In this document: positions 7,406-16,935 of the stretch, one piece after another
Position numbering within the stretch: position 1 is the first letter of the stretch
Layout of the letters: the number at the start of each line of letters is the position of its first letter
Source of the DNA: Xanthomonas citri pv. mangiferaeindicae
Lineage (GTDB): Bacteria > Pseudomonadota > Gammaproteobacteria > Xanthomonadales > Xanthomonadaceae
Reading direction: 5' to 3'
DNA length: 64,000 bases
NCBI GenBank assembly: GCA_002240395.1
Contig: CP016836.1
Span: 3,348,001 to 3,412,000, forward strand
Position numbers and translations under genes: made by a program
Notes under the pieces: model-generated
What the model was told of the DNA's origin: nothing
Database searches by the model: none
Seen by the model: the letters and a program-made list of their open reading frames with translations, nothing else

Positions 7406-9276
7406 CGGCGGACGGCTCCCAGGATCGACTGGAACAGGGTGTCGGCGGTGGACACGATGTGCGCGGCAGCCTGGTAGGCCTGTTGCAGCTGCAGCATGTT
7501 GGCGGCTTCTTCGTCGAGATTGACGCCCGACACGCTGTCGCGGGCCGATTGCGCCTGGGTGTGCACCACCGCCTGCGCTTCGGCGGCATAGGCGGCATGC
7601 CGCGCGGTCGAGCCGACGGCCGAGGTCAGGCCCGAGATCGCGCTGTTGAGGCTGACGTTGCCGCCGTCGAGCAGGCGCAGATCGTCGAGGCCGGCGAGCA
7701 GGGCGGCATTGCCGTTGTCGCTGGAGCCGGCACCCGTTGGACCGACGGTGAAGGTATCGCCTGCGGCCGGAATGCCGTCGAGCACGAACGACCAACCGTT
7801 GGACTCGATCCGCGCGCCCGGTGTGTAGGGGAACGGCCCGTCGCCATCGATCATGTACTGGTCGCCATCGAGGAACTCGATACTGGCCGGGCCCGCGAGC
7901 GCTGCCTGGGCATCGTCGACGCGCATGCCCGACGGCTTGCCGGTGCCCTGGTTGTCGAGCGCGGCATCGACACGCACTGCCGTTGCTGCGGCGATCCGCC
8001 CTGGGTCGGTGATCGCCACCGCCAGCCCGCCGGTGACCTGGGCGGTGGGCTGCAGCAGGAAGCGGTCCTGCTGCGCGGGTGTGCCGTCGACGATCAGCGC
8101 GATACCGCCCACGCGCAGCGGATCGTCGGCAGTGCCGGTGCCCGCGACCGGCACCGTGGCGCCGGTGGCCGCATCGCTTGCCGACCAGGCGCCGTCGCGC
8201 CACTGCACAATCAGGTTGCGACCATCGACCGCGGCGAGGTCGGCGACGCTCGCCGACAATCGCGCCGATCCGCTGTTGGCGCTGTGGCCGGAGACCACCG
8301 GCGCGGGCACGCTGAAGAAATCGCCGCCGCGTGCGCCGGTCTGATCGACGCCAGCGGCGTGCCCGGCGTTGAACCGCATGCCCAGACCCAGCGCGATCCG
8401 GCCCAGTTCGGCCTGGGTCGGGTCCAGCACCTGGCTGCGGAACTCGAGCAGCCCGCCCAGGCGCCCGCCCATCGCACGCTCGTCGATGCGTACGGTCTGG
8501 CCGGCGCCCTGCAGCGCCAACTGCTGGCGCTCGGGCCGGTAGGGGTCGGAGACGGTGGTCAGCTGCGAGGCCTGCGCGCCGACGACCAGAGCCTGGCCGC
8601 CGCTGGAGAACACATTGATCGCGCCGCCGTCCTGCGGCACGGCGGTGCCGCCGGTCCAGCCGACGAGCTCGGTGATCAGTTGATCGCGCTGGTCGAGCAG
8701 GTCGGGCGAGGCCGTCGATGCACTGCTGATCCGCGCGTTGAGCTGGGCGATCTGCCCGGCCAGCCGGTTGACCTCGGTCGCGCCGGCAACCAGCCCGTTG
8801 TCGACCTCGGTCGCCAGGCGCCCGAACTCGCCGTGCAGTTGCTGGAAGCGCGAGGTCAGCGCCTTGGCGTCGCCGAGCAGGCTCTGCCGCTCGGCCGATG
8901 CCGAGGCCTTGGACGACAGCGCACTGACCGCGTCGAAGAAGTTCGACCACTGCCCGGCGATGCCGGTGGCCGACTCGGACATCAGGCTGTCGACGCGGCC
9001 GGTGAGCGTGGAGAGCTGCTGCAGGCGGGCCAGTTCGCCGCCACTGTCGATCAGCCGGGCATTGGCCAGATCGTCGGCGACGCGGCGGATGTCGCTGATC
9101 CGCGTGCCGCTGCCGATGTAGCCCACGCCGACGTCCTGCGGCGTGCCGGTGGTGAACTCGACCTGCTGGCGGCTGTAGCCGGGCGTCTTGATGTTGGCGA
9201 CGTTGTGGCCGACGGTCGAGAGCGCCCGCTGGAACGCGATCAGCGCGCTGGTACCGGTGGTGAGGACGTTGGCCAT
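7402..9276 (-). CDS. flgK: Flagellar hook-associated protein FlgK (HAP1)
   Basis: Predicted 624 aa, starting MANVLTTGTSALIAFQRALS with the rod/hook signature VGHNVANIKTPGYSRQQVEF, and ending with the heptad helix GVNLDEEAANMLQLQQAYQA. These terminal helices build the junction between hook and FlgL. Length is in the usual range for FlgK (550-650). It begins 15 nt after flgJ. Confidence 0.96.
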   Translation of the reverse strand: MANVLTTGTSALIAFQRALSTVGHNVANIKTPGYSRQQVEFTTGTPQDVGVGYIGSGTRISDIRRVADDLANARLIDSGGELARLQQLSTLTGRVDSLMSESATGIAGQWSNFFDAVSALSSKASASAERQSLLGDAKALTSRFQQLHGEFGRLATEVDNGLVAGATEVNRLAGQIAQLNARISSASTASPDLLDQRDQLITELVGWTGGTAVPQDGGAINVFSSGGQALVVGAQASQLTTVSDPYRPERQQLALQGAGQTVRIDERAMGGRLGGLLEFRSQVLDPTQAELGRIALGLGMRFNAGHAAGVDQTGARGGDFFSVPAPVVSGHSANSGSARLSASVADLAAVDGRNLIVQWRDGAWSASDAATGATVPVAGTGTADDPLRVGGIALIVDGTPAQQDRFLLQPTAQVTGGLAVAITDPGRIAAATAVRVDAALDNQGTGKPSGMRVDDAQAALAGPASIEFLDGDQYMIDGDGPFPYTPGARIESNGWSFVLDGIPAAGDTFTVGPTGAGSSDNGNAALLAGLDDLRLLDGGNVSLNSAISGLTSAVGSTARHAAYAAEAQAVVHTQAQSARDSVSGVNLDEEAANMLQLQQAYQAAAHIVSTADTLFQSILGAVRR

Positions 9277-9291
9277 GACGGGTCCTGGCGA

Positions 9292-10425
9292 CTAGCGGCG
9301 GGAGAACGCCTGGCCGGACGCGTCGGCGCCGGCGAAGCGGAACGGTTGCACGGCGTCGCCGGCCTCGCGTGCGACCTCGGCGATCGTCGACAGGGCACGC
9401 CCCAGCGTGGGGCCGTTGGCGATTGCGCTGATCTTGTCGGCGTAGCGCGGGTCGGTGGCGTAGCCGGCCTGCTGCAGCGCGCTGGCGAAACGACGCACGT
9501 CACCGCCCGACTCGAGTGCCTGGCGGTAGCGCGGGTTCTGTTTGAGCAGCCGCACGTAGTCGGCGAAGCTCTCGGCCGGCGAGGCATAGGCGCGGAACTG
9601 CGCGCGCTCGTCGCGGCGCACCCCATTGCGGTACTCGTGGGTGGTCGCGGTGACGCGCTCGCCCTGCCAGCCGGTGGCCTTGATGCCGAACAGGTTGTGC
9701 GCGGTCCCGCCGTCGCTCTGGCGGATCATGCGCCGGCCCCAGCCGGTCTCGAGCGCGGCCTGTGCCACCAGCGCCCGGGCATCGACGCCGAGTTCGCGCG
9801 CCGCGCTCTGTGCGTGCGACCAGATCGAGGCGACGAAGCCTTCGGGCGTGCGCGTGCCCAGCCGGTCGGCGGCGGCGCGCGAGGCGCTTTCCAGCGCGGC
9901 CGCCCCCGGCACCAGTGCGGTCGCGGCCGCGCCGGCGGCCGAGGCGGCGGGCTGCACACGGGCCAGCAGCCGATCGATGAAGCCATCCATCGGCGAGGCC
10001 GAGCTCGCGCTCTCGGCGGACGCGGCGGTGCGCCCGGCGATCAGGTCGAGCGTGCGTGCGCCGAGTGTCTCGGGCAACAAGGACCGCTCGCCAGTGTCGG
10101 CGTCCGCAGAGGGCAACGGCGCGCTCGGGTCCAGCCGCGTGTCGAGCGCCGGCGCGGCCTGCGTGCCGCCCAGTTGCCGCGCGATGGTCTTGGCCAGGCC
10201 CAGCCCCGGCCCGTCGGTCAGCGACTTGGCGAGCTTCTGGTCGTAGAGGTCGCGGTAAAGCTGATTCTCGCCCGGGAACAGCGCATCGCCGAAGCTCGCA
10301 TCGCGCATGCTCTTGATCAGCATCTGCGCGAACACGCCTTCGAACTGGCGTGCAGCATCGTCGATGCGGCCGGCGTCGGGCCGCTGGCCAGGCGCGAGCT
10401 CGATGGGCGTCGGGGCGATGCGCAT
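9292..10425 (-). CDS. flgJ: Flagellar rod assembly protein / peptidoglycan hydrolase FlgJ
   Basis: Predicted 377 aa in two domains. The N-terminal rod-binding domain (about residues 20-110) has RQFEGVFAQMLIKSMRDASF. The C-terminal glucosaminidase-fold domain (about 205-340) has ALVAQAALETGWGRR, NLFGIKA and YASPAESFADYVRLLKQNPR, with the catalytic Glu in ALETGWG. It is exported to the periplasm, caps the growing rod and opens the peptidoglycan. A low-complexity Ala/Ser-rich linker joins the domains. It begins 1 nt after flgI. Confidence 0.95.
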   Translation of the reverse strand: MRIAPTPIELAPGQRPDAGRIDDAARQFEGVFAQMLIKSMRDASFGDALFPGENQLYRDLYDQKLAKSLTDGPGLGLAKTIARQLGGTQAAPALDTRLDPSAPLPSADADTGERSLLPETLGARTLDLIAGRTAASAESASSASPMDGFIDRLLARVQPAASAAGAAATALVPGAAALESASRAAADRLGTRTPEGFVASIWSHAQSAARELGVDARALVAQAALETGWGRRMIRQSDGGTAHNLFGIKATGWQGERVTATTHEYRNGVRRDERAQFRAYASPAESFADYVRLLKQNPRYRQALESGGDVRRFASALQQAGYATDPRYADKISAIANGPTLGRALSTIAEVAREAGDAVQPFRFAGADASGQAFSRR

Positions 10426-10426
10426 G

Positions 10427-11545
10427 TCAGATCACCTCCAGCTCCGCGCGCAGCGCGCCGGCCTGCTTGAGCGCCTCGAGGATCGCGATCAGGTCGCCGG
10501 GGGCTGCGCCCACTGCATTGACCGCGCGGACGATCTCATCAAGCGAGGTGCCGCCGGCGAACTTGAACATGCGGCTGCCGTCCTGGCCGATCTCGATATC
10601 CGAACGCGGCGCCACGACCGTGCTGCCGCGTCCGAAGGCCTCGGGCTGGCTCACGTCCACGCTCTCGGTGATCGTCACGCTCAACGAACCATGGGCGATC
10701 GCCGCCGGCAGCACCTTGACCTGTGAGCCGATGACCACGGTGCCGGTACGCGCGTTGACGATGACCTTGGCCGGCGCAGAACCGGCGGCCAGCTGCACGT
10801 TCTCGACCTGCGCGAGAAAACCGATCCGCGCAGCCGGGTCGTACGGCGCACGCACCGCGATGGTCACGCCGTCGACGGCGCGCGCGGTGCCGGGACCGAA
10901 ACGCGCGTCGAGCGCGGCGACCATGTTGGCGATGGTGCTGAAATCGGCGCGGTTGAGGTTGAGCGTCAACTCGCCGCTGTCGCCCAGTTCCCCGGTCGCC
11001 ACCCCACGCTCGACCATCGCGCCGTTCGGGATGCGGCCCACGCTGGGGATGTTGACCGACACGCGCGAGCCGTCGCGGCCCTGCGCGCCGAAGCCGCCGA
11101 CGACCAGGCTGCCCTGGGCGATCGCGTAGACCTGGCCATCGGCGCCCTTGAGCGGCGCCATCAGCAGGGTGCCGCCACGCAGCGAGACCGCGTTGGCGAT
11201 CGACGAGACGGTGATGTCGATCGTCTGGCCGGGCTTGGCGAACGGCGGCAGCTCGGCGTGGATCGCGACCGCGGCGACGTTCTTGAGCTGCGGATTGACG
11301 TTCGACGGCACGGTGACGCCGAGCTCGTTGAGCATGTTGCGCAGGCTTTGCACGGTGAAGGGCGCCTGACTGGTGCGGTCGCCGCTGCCGTCCAGGCCGA
11401 CCACCAGGCCATAGCCGACCAGCGCATTGCCGCGCACGCCGCCGATGGTGGCCAGATCCTTGATGCGTTCCTGCGCGAAAGCGGGCAGGCACACGCACAG
11501 CACAAGCGCGGCGACGAGCAACGGACGGTAGCGGGCAGGGCGCAT
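10427..11545 (-). CDS. flgI: Flagellar P-ring protein FlgI
   Basis: Predicted 372 aa with a Sec signal peptide (LLVAALVLCVCLPAFAQ) followed by ERIKDLATIGGVRGNALVGY and GLVVGLDGSGDRT, the FlgI signature. It forms the periplasmic P ring round the rod in the peptidoglycan layer. It lies between flgH and flgJ with near-zero spacing, as usual. Confidence 0.97.
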   Translation of the reverse strand: MRPARYRPLLVAALVLCVCLPAFAQERIKDLATIGGVRGNALVGYGLVVGLDGSGDRTSQAPFTVQSLRNMLNELGVTVPSNVNPQLKNVAAVAIHAELPPFAKPGQTIDITVSSIANAVSLRGGTLLMAPLKGADGQVYAIAQGSLVVGGFGAQGRDGSRVSVNIPSVGRIPNGAMVERGVATGELGDSGELTLNLNRADFSTIANMVAALDARFGPGTARAVDGVTIAVRAPYDPAARIGFLAQVENVQLAAGSAPAKVIVNARTGTVVIGSQVKVLPAAIAHGSLSVTITESVDVSQPEAFGRGSTVVAPRSDIEIGQDGSRMFKFAGGTSLDEIVRAVNAVGAAPGDLIAILEALKQAGALRAELEVI

Positions 11546-11553
11546 GACGGGAC

Positions 11554-12252
11554 TCAGTAGGGAGACAGCCGCGAATTAAAGAACCGGCCGAGCCAGCCCA
11601 TCGCGTTGGACTGGGCGATCGCGCCGCGGCCGCCGTAGACGATCCGCGCGTCGGCGACGCGGCCCGAGGGCACACTGTTGTCGGGGGCGATGTCGGCCGG
11701 GCGCACGATGCCCTGGACCTGCACCAGTTCATTGCCCTGATTGAGGCGCAATTCCTTGCTGCCTTCGACGACGAGATTGCCGTTGGGCAGACGCTGCACC
11801 ACGGTGACGGTGATGCTGCCCTGCAGGCGGTTGCTCTGCGTGCTGCGGCCATTGCCGTCGAAATCGCGCTTGCCGCTGGCGCTGGCGCCAAGCACTTCGC
11901 GCCCGCCGATCGTGACCGGGGCGCCGAACAGGTTCGGCGGCGCGATGTCCACTGAGCTTTCCTTGCCGACCTTGGTCGCAGCGTTGGTCTGCGCGATCGT
12001 GCTCTCGATCAGCTGGATCGTGATCAGGTCGCCAACCTCGCGCGCGCGCTTGTCGGCGAACAGCGACAGTCCGCCGCCCCCGGCCTGGTAGATCGCGCCC
12101 TGGGTCGCATACGTCGGCGGGGCTGCGACCGGCTGGATCGGTGCCAGCGCGGGATACGGCCGGACATCGCCGGCGGCGACGCAGCCGCCGAGCAGGGCAG
12201 GCAGGGCGAGCAGCACGAGCGCGCGTGGCGCAGATGGCGGAACCACGGACAT
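11554..12252 (-). CDS. flgH: Flagellar L-ring lipoprotein FlgH
   Basis: Predicted 232 aa. A lipoprotein signal ends at the lipobox LLGGC (Cys near residue 24), so it is anchored in the outer membrane where it forms the L ring. The conserved FlgH stretches SLFADKRAREVGDLITIQLI and RQ-type QGIVRPADIAPDNSVPS are present. It follows flgG by 7 nt and precedes flgI by 8 nt. Confidence 0.96.
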   Translation of the reverse strand: MSVVPPSAPRALVLLALPALLGGCVAAGDVRPYPALAPIQPVAAPPTYATQGAIYQAGGGGLSLFADKRAREVGDLITIQLIESTIAQTNAATKVGKESSVDIAPPNLFGAPVTIGGREVLGASASGKRDFDGNGRSTQSNRLQGSITVTVVQRLPNGNLVVEGSKELRLNQGNELVQVQGIVRPADIAPDNSVPSGRVADARIVYGGRGAIAQSNAMGWLGRFFNSRLSPY

Positions 12253-12259
12253 GGCAGCC

Positions 12260-13045
12260 TCAGACGTTGTTGTTGAGATAGCCGAGCATCGAGTCGGTGG
12301 TCGAGATCGCCTTGGCGTTCATCTCGTAGGCGCGCTGGGTCTCGATCATGCTGACCAGCTCTTCGACCACGTTGACGTTGCTGCCTTCCAGCGCGCCCTG
12401 TTCGATCAGGCCCAGGCCGTTGAGGCCCGGCGTGCCGTTCTGCGCCGGCCCCGAAGCAGTCGTCTCCAGATACAGGTTCTCGCCGCGCGCCTGCAGGCCC
12501 GCCGGGTTGATGAAGTCGGTGATCGTCAGTGAGCCGATCTCCAGCGCCTGGCCCTCACCGGCCATCTGCACGGTGATCGTGCCGTCCTGGCCGATGGTCA
12601 TCGCCTGCGCGCCCTCCGGGATCTGGATGCCCGGCTGCACGGCGAAGCCGCTGTTGGTCACCAGTTCGCCCTGCGGACTGATCTTGAAGCTGCCGTCGCG
12701 GGTATAGGCCGACGTGCCATCGGGCAGCAGCACCTCGAAGAACCCACGGCCGTCGACCATCACGTCGAGCGCGCGGCCGGTCTGCTGCGGATTGCCCTGC
12801 TGGAAGTCCTTGGCTGTCGAGACCACGCGCACGCCAGTGCCGAGCTGCAGACCGGTCGGCAGCTGCGTCTGCGCCGAGCTCGCACCGCCAGGCTGGCGCA
12901 CCTGTTGGTAGAGCAGGTCCTCGAAGTTGGCGCGGTCGCGCTTGAAGCCGGTGGTGTTGGTGTTGGCGAGATTGTTGGAGACCACCGACATGCGCGTCTG
13001 CTGCGCATCCAGCCCGGTCTTCGCCACCCACAGTGCCTGGTTCAT
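12260..13045 (-). CDS. flgG: Flagellar distal rod protein FlgG
   Basis: Predicted 261 aa starting MNQALWVAKTGLDAQQTRMS with the rod signature VVSNNLANTNTTGFKRDRAN and the C-terminal helix ETQRAYEMNAKAISTTDSML. It forms the distal rod. ATG at 13045 is preceded by GAGGA; a further 13 upstream codons are open but unlike FlgG. The 189-nt gap between flgF and flgG holds a large palindrome, unusual within an otherwise tightly packed operon. Confidence 0.96.
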   Translation of the reverse strand: MNQALWVAKTGLDAQQTRMSVVSNNLANTNTTGFKRDRANFEDLLYQQVRQPGGASSAQTQLPTGLQLGTGVRVVSTAKDFQQGNPQQTGRALDVMVDGRGFFEVLLPDGTSAYTRDGSFKISPQGELVTNSGFAVQPGIQIPEGAQAMTIGQDGTITVQMAGEGQALEIGSLTITDFINPAGLQARGENLYLETTASGPAQNGTPGLNGLGLIEQGALEGSNVNVVEELVSMIETQRAYEMNAKAISTTDSMLGYLNNNV

Positions 13046-13130
13046 CGTCGTGTCCTCGATGCGGCGCACCGCGCCGTCCACCATCAGCGATGCAATCCCC
13101 GTGCCACCGTCCCAAAACCGGGGTCAGCAA

Positions 13131-13214
13131 AAACTGGGGTCAGAGTGCAATTTCGTAGCGACTGCATCGGGTCGTCTTGCCACGACGACGAAATTGCACT
13201 CTGACCCCGGTTTT
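13131..13214. repeat. REP-like palindrome, copy 1 (GGGGTCAGAGTGCAATT family)
   Basis: A 25-nt left arm (13131-13155, containing GGGGTCAGAGTGCAATTTCG) pairs with a right arm (13190-13214) with one mismatch, enclosing about 34 nt. A partial extra copy of the outer part (AAAACCGGGGTCAG) lies at 13114-13127. The same palindrome occurs at 26699-26753. Such sequences occur in many proteobacteria, often linked to REP-associated tyrosine transposases; no such transposase gene is in the window. Confidence 0.8.
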
Positions 13215-13234
13215 GAGACGCCGGTTTTCTAGCG

Positions 13235-13984
13235 TCAGCCGCCCAGGCGGAGCAGGCTGTTGGCGGCCTGGGCGTTGTCGTCGCCGCGCTGGATCAGCTT
13301 GACCTGCATTTCGAACTGGCGTTGCAGCTGGATCATCTGCACCAGGGCGCCGGCGGCGTCGACGTTGCTCGCTTCCAGGGCGCCGGTCGTCATGACGTTG
13401 CCGACGGCCTGAGCCGGGGGTTGTTGGGGGTCGGTGCTGCGCATCAGCCCGTCGAGCCCGCGCGCGAGCCGGTCGGGGGGCGCCTCGACCACGCGCAGGC
13501 GGCCGACGATCGCCAGCGTCTGCGGGCCTTCGCCGAGCGGCACGATCGACACCGTGCCGTCCTCGCCGATGTCCAGCGCCTGGTGCGGCGGCAGCGCAAG
13601 CGGCTGGCCGTTCTCGTCGATCAGTGGATGTCCGCCGCCGGTGACCAGTTGGCCGTTGGGGGTCGGCGACAGATTTCCGGCGCGGGTGTAGGCCACCCCG
13701 CCGTCGGCCGACTGCACCGCCAGCCAGCGGTCGGGCCGCAGCGAGACATCGAGCGCGTTGCCGGTCACCCGTTGCGCACCGACCCGGCTGTCGAAGCCTT
13801 GGTCGATGTGCATCGCGTCGATGCGCGAGGCGTGTTCGCCGCCGGGCACGCGATAGGCCCGGGTATTGGCCAGTGCGGCCTTGAAGCCGGCGGTCTCGGC
13901 ATTGGCAAGGTTGTGCGCCACCGTGCCCTGGGCCTGCAGCGTGGCGCGGGCGCCGCTCATCGCGACGTAGAGGGCTTTGTCCAT
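13235..13984 (-). CDS. flgF: Flagellar proximal rod protein FlgF
   Basis: Predicted 249 aa starting MDKALYVAMSGARATLQAQG, with the rod signature TVAHNLANAETAGFKAAL and ending IQLQRQFEMQVKLIQRGDDN. This is the FlgF pattern (proximal rod, shorter than FlgG/FlgE). It is exported by the flagellar type III system. It lies 126 nt after flgE, longer than most gaps in the operon. Confidence 0.95.
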   Translation of the reverse strand: MDKALYVAMSGARATLQAQGTVAHNLANAETAGFKAALANTRAYRVPGGEHASRIDAMHIDQGFDSRVGAQRVTGNALDVSLRPDRWLAVQSADGGVAYTRAGNLSPTPNGQLVTGGGHPLIDENGQPLALPPHQALDIGEDGTVSIVPLGEGPQTLAIVGRLRVVEAPPDRLARGLDGLMRSTDPQQPPAQAVGNVMTTGALEASNVDAAGALVQMIQLQRQFEMQVKLIQRGDDNAQAANSLLRLGG

Positions 13985-14110
13985 GGGGGGCCGGGTCTGG
14001 AGTTTCGGGGGCGAGGGCGCAAGACGAGCGGGGAGTTGGCGATCCGGAGCGGGTGCAGACGTGCGCGCAACGTCGTCCTCTCACCCGCCACGCATCGACC
14101 GGCCGGCGCA

Positions 14111-15333
14111 TCAACGGATGTTGATGACCGTCTGCGTGACCTGGTCCTGGGTCGAGATCATCTGTGCGTTGGCCTGGAAGTTGCGCTGGGCGACGATCAT
14201 GTTGACCAACTGCTCGGTCAGATCGACGGTCGACGATTCCAGCGCGCCGGCCTGCAGGTGGCCGAAATCGGCGCTGTCGGGTACGCCGGTGCGCGAGGCG
14301 CCCGAATCGTAGCTTTCGGCCCAGAAATTGTTGCCCTGCGATTGCAGCCCCTGCGGGTTGACGAAGGTCGTCAGCGCGACCTGGCCCAGCGCGGCGTCGG
14401 CGCCGTTGGAATAGCGCGCAAACACCACGCCGTCGGCCGCGATGCTGATCTCGTCGAGCTTGCCGGCCGCGTAGCCGTCCTGGCGGTTGTCGCGCAGTTG
14501 GAAGCCGTTGCCGTACTGGGTCGAGCCGCTGACATCGAGCGTGACCGCGACCTCGCCAGCCCCGTTGCCCGGCACGAACGGCGTCAGCACGATGCGGCCA
14601 TCGGCGGGCTCGGTCAGCGCGCCGTTGTCGGTGAAGGTGAGCGTGGCGACATCGCCGACGCGTTCGCCGTCGATGTAGGTGTGCACCTGCCATTCGTTGG
14701 CCACATCGGTCTTGACGAAGTACGAGGTCTGCACGTGGCTCACGCCCAGCGAGTCGAACACCGTGACGCCGCCGCTCGAGGCGTTGTAGCTGTTGGGCTC
14801 CCCCGGATCGAAGGTCGCGATCGTCGGCGGCTTCGCATTGCCGGGCAGGGTGAACTTCAGGTTGACCGCGCTGGTCGCGCGTGGCGGGCTGTCGGTGGTC
14901 AGCAGCTGCAGGTCGGTCACACGGCCGATGTCGAAGCCGGTGCCATTGGCGCTGGGGGGTAGACCTGCAGCCGGGCCCCGTCCGGGGTGCCGATGTAGCC
15001 CTGGTTGTCGGCCTGGAAGTTGCCGGCGCGGCTGTAGAGCCGGGTGCCGTTCTTGTTGAGGGTGAAGAAGCCCTCGCCATCGATCGCCATGTCCAGGTTG
15101 CGCCCGGTCGGCGTGATGTTGCCCTGGGAGAATTGCTGGGCGACGTTGCTCAGCTTCACGCCTGAGCCGATCGCGTTGCGGGCCAGCCCGTAGGACGTCC
15201 GCGAGAACAGATCGCCGAATTCCGCGCGCGACTCCTTGAAGCCGGTGGTGTTGACGTTGGCGACGTTATTGGCAGTGACGTTGAGGTCGGCGTTGGCTGC
15301 GTTGATGCCGGACAGTGCGGTGTTGAAGCTCAT
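14111..15333 (-). CDS. flgE: Flagellar hook protein FlgE (apparent 1-base frameshift)
   Basis: The first part starts MSFNTALSGINAANADLNVT with ANNVANVNTTGFKESRAEFG. The second part, in another frame, ends LVNMIVAQRNFQANAQMIST and TQDQVTQTVINIR. Restoring one base in the G run 14954-14959 (C run on the coding strand) joins them into about 407 aa, reading LQVYPPSANGTGFDIGRV over the join, which is the expected hook protein length. As given, translation would stop soon after the join. Hook loss would abolish flagella and block the FlgM checkpoint, so an assembly error is the more likely reading. ATG at 15333. Confidence 0.93.
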
Positions 15334-15373
15334 GGCGGACTCCGTTGTGGTCGGGCGCGGATGAAAAGGGCGG

Positions 15374-16039
15374 TCAGTTGACGCGCAGCACGTAGCCGAT
15401 CGGCGCGGTGCCCAGGCCGTCGAGATCGAGGTAGAGCCCGTCGCTGCCGACCGACACGCTGTCGACGCGGGCGCGCACATAGGTGCTCAGCACCGAGGAC
15501 TCGCCGCTGCCCGCCAGGTGGCGTGCGGCGATGCCATAGGTCCCGGCCGGCAGCCGGTTGCCGGCGGCATCGGTGCCGTCCCAGGCGAACGCGACCTCGC
15601 CGGCGGCGGTGGCCGGCACGCTGAACTGGTGCACGAGCTCGCCGTTGGCATCGGTGACATCGAAGTTCACGATGCCGGCCGACGGGGCGGCGACCAGGCC
15701 GGTCGCGCTGCCTTCGCTCGGCAGCGCCAGCTTGGCCGATGGCAGCACCACATCGCGGCCCACCAGATTCGCGCCGCGCAGCAACTGGTCGCTGGCCATC
15801 GCATTGGCGAAGCCGTTGACCGAGCTGTTGAGGTCCTGGATGCCCTGCACGGTCGAGAACTGCGCCAACTGGCCGAGGAACGCACTGTTCTCCATCGGCT
15901 TGAGCGGGTCCTGGTGCTTGAGCTGTTCGGTCATCAGCCGCAGGAAGTCGGCCTGGCCGAGTGAGGCGTCCTTCTTGTCGGCAGCCTTGCCGCTGCCTAG
16001 GCCGAGGCTGTTGGCGATGTCGCTGGAGATCGTGCTCAT
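15374..16039 (-). CDS. flgD: Flagellar hook scaffold FlgD
   Basis: Predicted 221 aa. The N-terminal FlgD motif LGQADFLRLMTEQLKHQDPL followed by KPMENSAFLGQLAQFSTVQG is clear. The C-terminal FlgD Ig-like/Tudor region has FAWDGTDAAGNRLPAGTY. FlgD caps the growing hook. Its ATG shares a base with the flgC stop (they meet at 16039). Confidence 0.96.
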   Translation of the reverse strand: MSTISSDIANSLGLGSGKAADKKDASLGQADFLRLMTEQLKHQDPLKPMENSAFLGQLAQFSTVQGIQDLNSSVNGFANAMASDQLLRGANLVGRDVVLPSAKLALPSEGSATGLVAAPSAGIVNFDVTDANGELVHQFSVPATAAGEVAFAWDGTDAAGNRLPAGTYGIAARHLAGSGESSVLSTYVRARVDSVSVGSDGLYLDLDGLGTAPIGYVLRVN

Positions 16040-16446
16040 CAGCGGCCCATGCTCAAGGTGGCGACGGCCAGTTCCTTGGCGGTGTTCATCATCTCCACGC
16101 CCGCCTGGTAGCTGCGCGAGGCGGAGATCAGGTTGACCATCTGCGACACCGGGTCGACGTCGGGCGCGTACACGTAACCCTGGGCATCGGCGAGCGGGTG
16201 ACCGGGTTCGTAGCGCTGGATCGGCGGCGTGTCGCGCTCGACGATGCCAGCCACCTGCACGCCGGTCAGCGCCGGGTCGCTGGCATGCGCGCTGGCGCGG
16301 AACACCGGCTCGAGCGGCCGGTAGACCTGCTCGGGCGTGCCGGCGACCGAGTCGGCGTTGGCCAGGTTGCTGGCCAGCGTGCTCAAGCGGACCGACTGGG
16401 CCTGCATGGCCGAACCGGCGACATCGAAGATCGGCAGGTTGCTCAT
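16039..16446 (-). CDS. flgC: Flagellar proximal rod protein FlgC
   Basis: Predicted 135 aa starting MSNLPIFDVAGSAMQAQSVR with STLASNLANADSV and the C-terminal VDPVSQMVNLISASRSYQAG. FlgC is the usual 130-140 aa. It forms the proximal rod with FlgB and FlgF. It begins 3 nt after flgB. Confidence 0.96.
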   Translation of the reverse strand: MSNLPIFDVAGSAMQAQSVRLSTLASNLANADSVAGTPEQVYRPLEPVFRASAHASDPALTGVQVAGIVERDTPPIQRYEPGHPLADAQGYVYAPDVDPVSQMVNLISASRSYQAGVEMMNTAKELAVATLSMGR

Positions 16447-16449
16447 CGG

Positions 16450-16857
16450 TTACTGTCCGGTGATGGCGGTCAGCAGGGTGCGGACCTTGGATTCGAGGAA
16501 ACTCAGCGACGCCCGGTACTCCAGCGCCGCGCGGCCGTAGGCGGCGCGCTCGGCATCAGGATCGACACTGTTGCCGTCCAGACTGGCCTGGGCAGCGACG
16601 CGCGCGACCTCGAACGGCGCCAGGGCATCGGCGCCCGGCAGCGGGATGTGATCGGTGCGCTCGCGCAAGCCGGACTGTCCGCCGGCTTCGCGCGCGCGCG
16701 CAGCAGCGGCCAGCGCGGCGTTGAAGTCGAGGTCACGGGCCTGAAAGCCCGGTGTGTCGGCGTTGGCCAGGTTGCTGGCGATGAGCTTCATCCGCTGCTC
16801 GCGCAGCGGCAGCGCATCGGCCTGCAGCCCGAGATAGGACGAGATCGGATTGGACAT
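16450..16857 (-). CDS. flgB: Flagellar proximal rod protein FlgB
   Basis: Predicted 135 aa containing EQRMKLIASNLANADTPGFQ, ARDLDFNAAL and the C-terminal YRASLSFLESKVRTLLTAIT. It is the first gene of the flgB-C-D-E-F-G-H-I-J-K-L operon and is preceded by a near-perfect sigma-54 promoter (16890-16905). Confidence 0.96.
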   Translation of the reverse strand: MSNPISSYLGLQADALPLREQRMKLIASNLANADTPGFQARDLDFNAALAAAARAREAGGQSGLRERTDHIPLPGADALAPFEVARVAAQASLDGNSVDPDAERAAYGRAALEYRASLSFLESKVRTLLTAITGQ

Positions 16858-16889
16858 GACCGGCCTCCGGCGGAGTTCACCGGTGACCG

Positions 16890-16905
16890 TGCAAGCGGCG
16901 TGCCA
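16890..16905 (-). promoter_or_regulatory. Sigma-54 promoter of the flgB operon
   Basis: On the minus strand TGGCAC, 5 nt, TTGCA matches the -24/-12 consensus exactly. The predicted start is about 20 nt before the flgB ATG. It would need a FleQ-type activator, which is not in the window. Confidence 0.88.
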
Positions 16906-16935
16906 AGGCGTGCGGCGTGGCAGCCGCGGCCAGGC

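Noticed and set aside
6203..8950. A 915-codon open frame on the minus strand covering flgL and much of flgK
   Set aside because: Only its last 400 codons are FlgL. The part over flgK is Arg/Ala/Gly-rich shadow coding from high GC.
7459..10470. A 1003-codon plus-strand frame opposite flgK and flgJ
   Set aside because: Antisense shadow frame of GC-rich genes; composition like no real protein, no domain.
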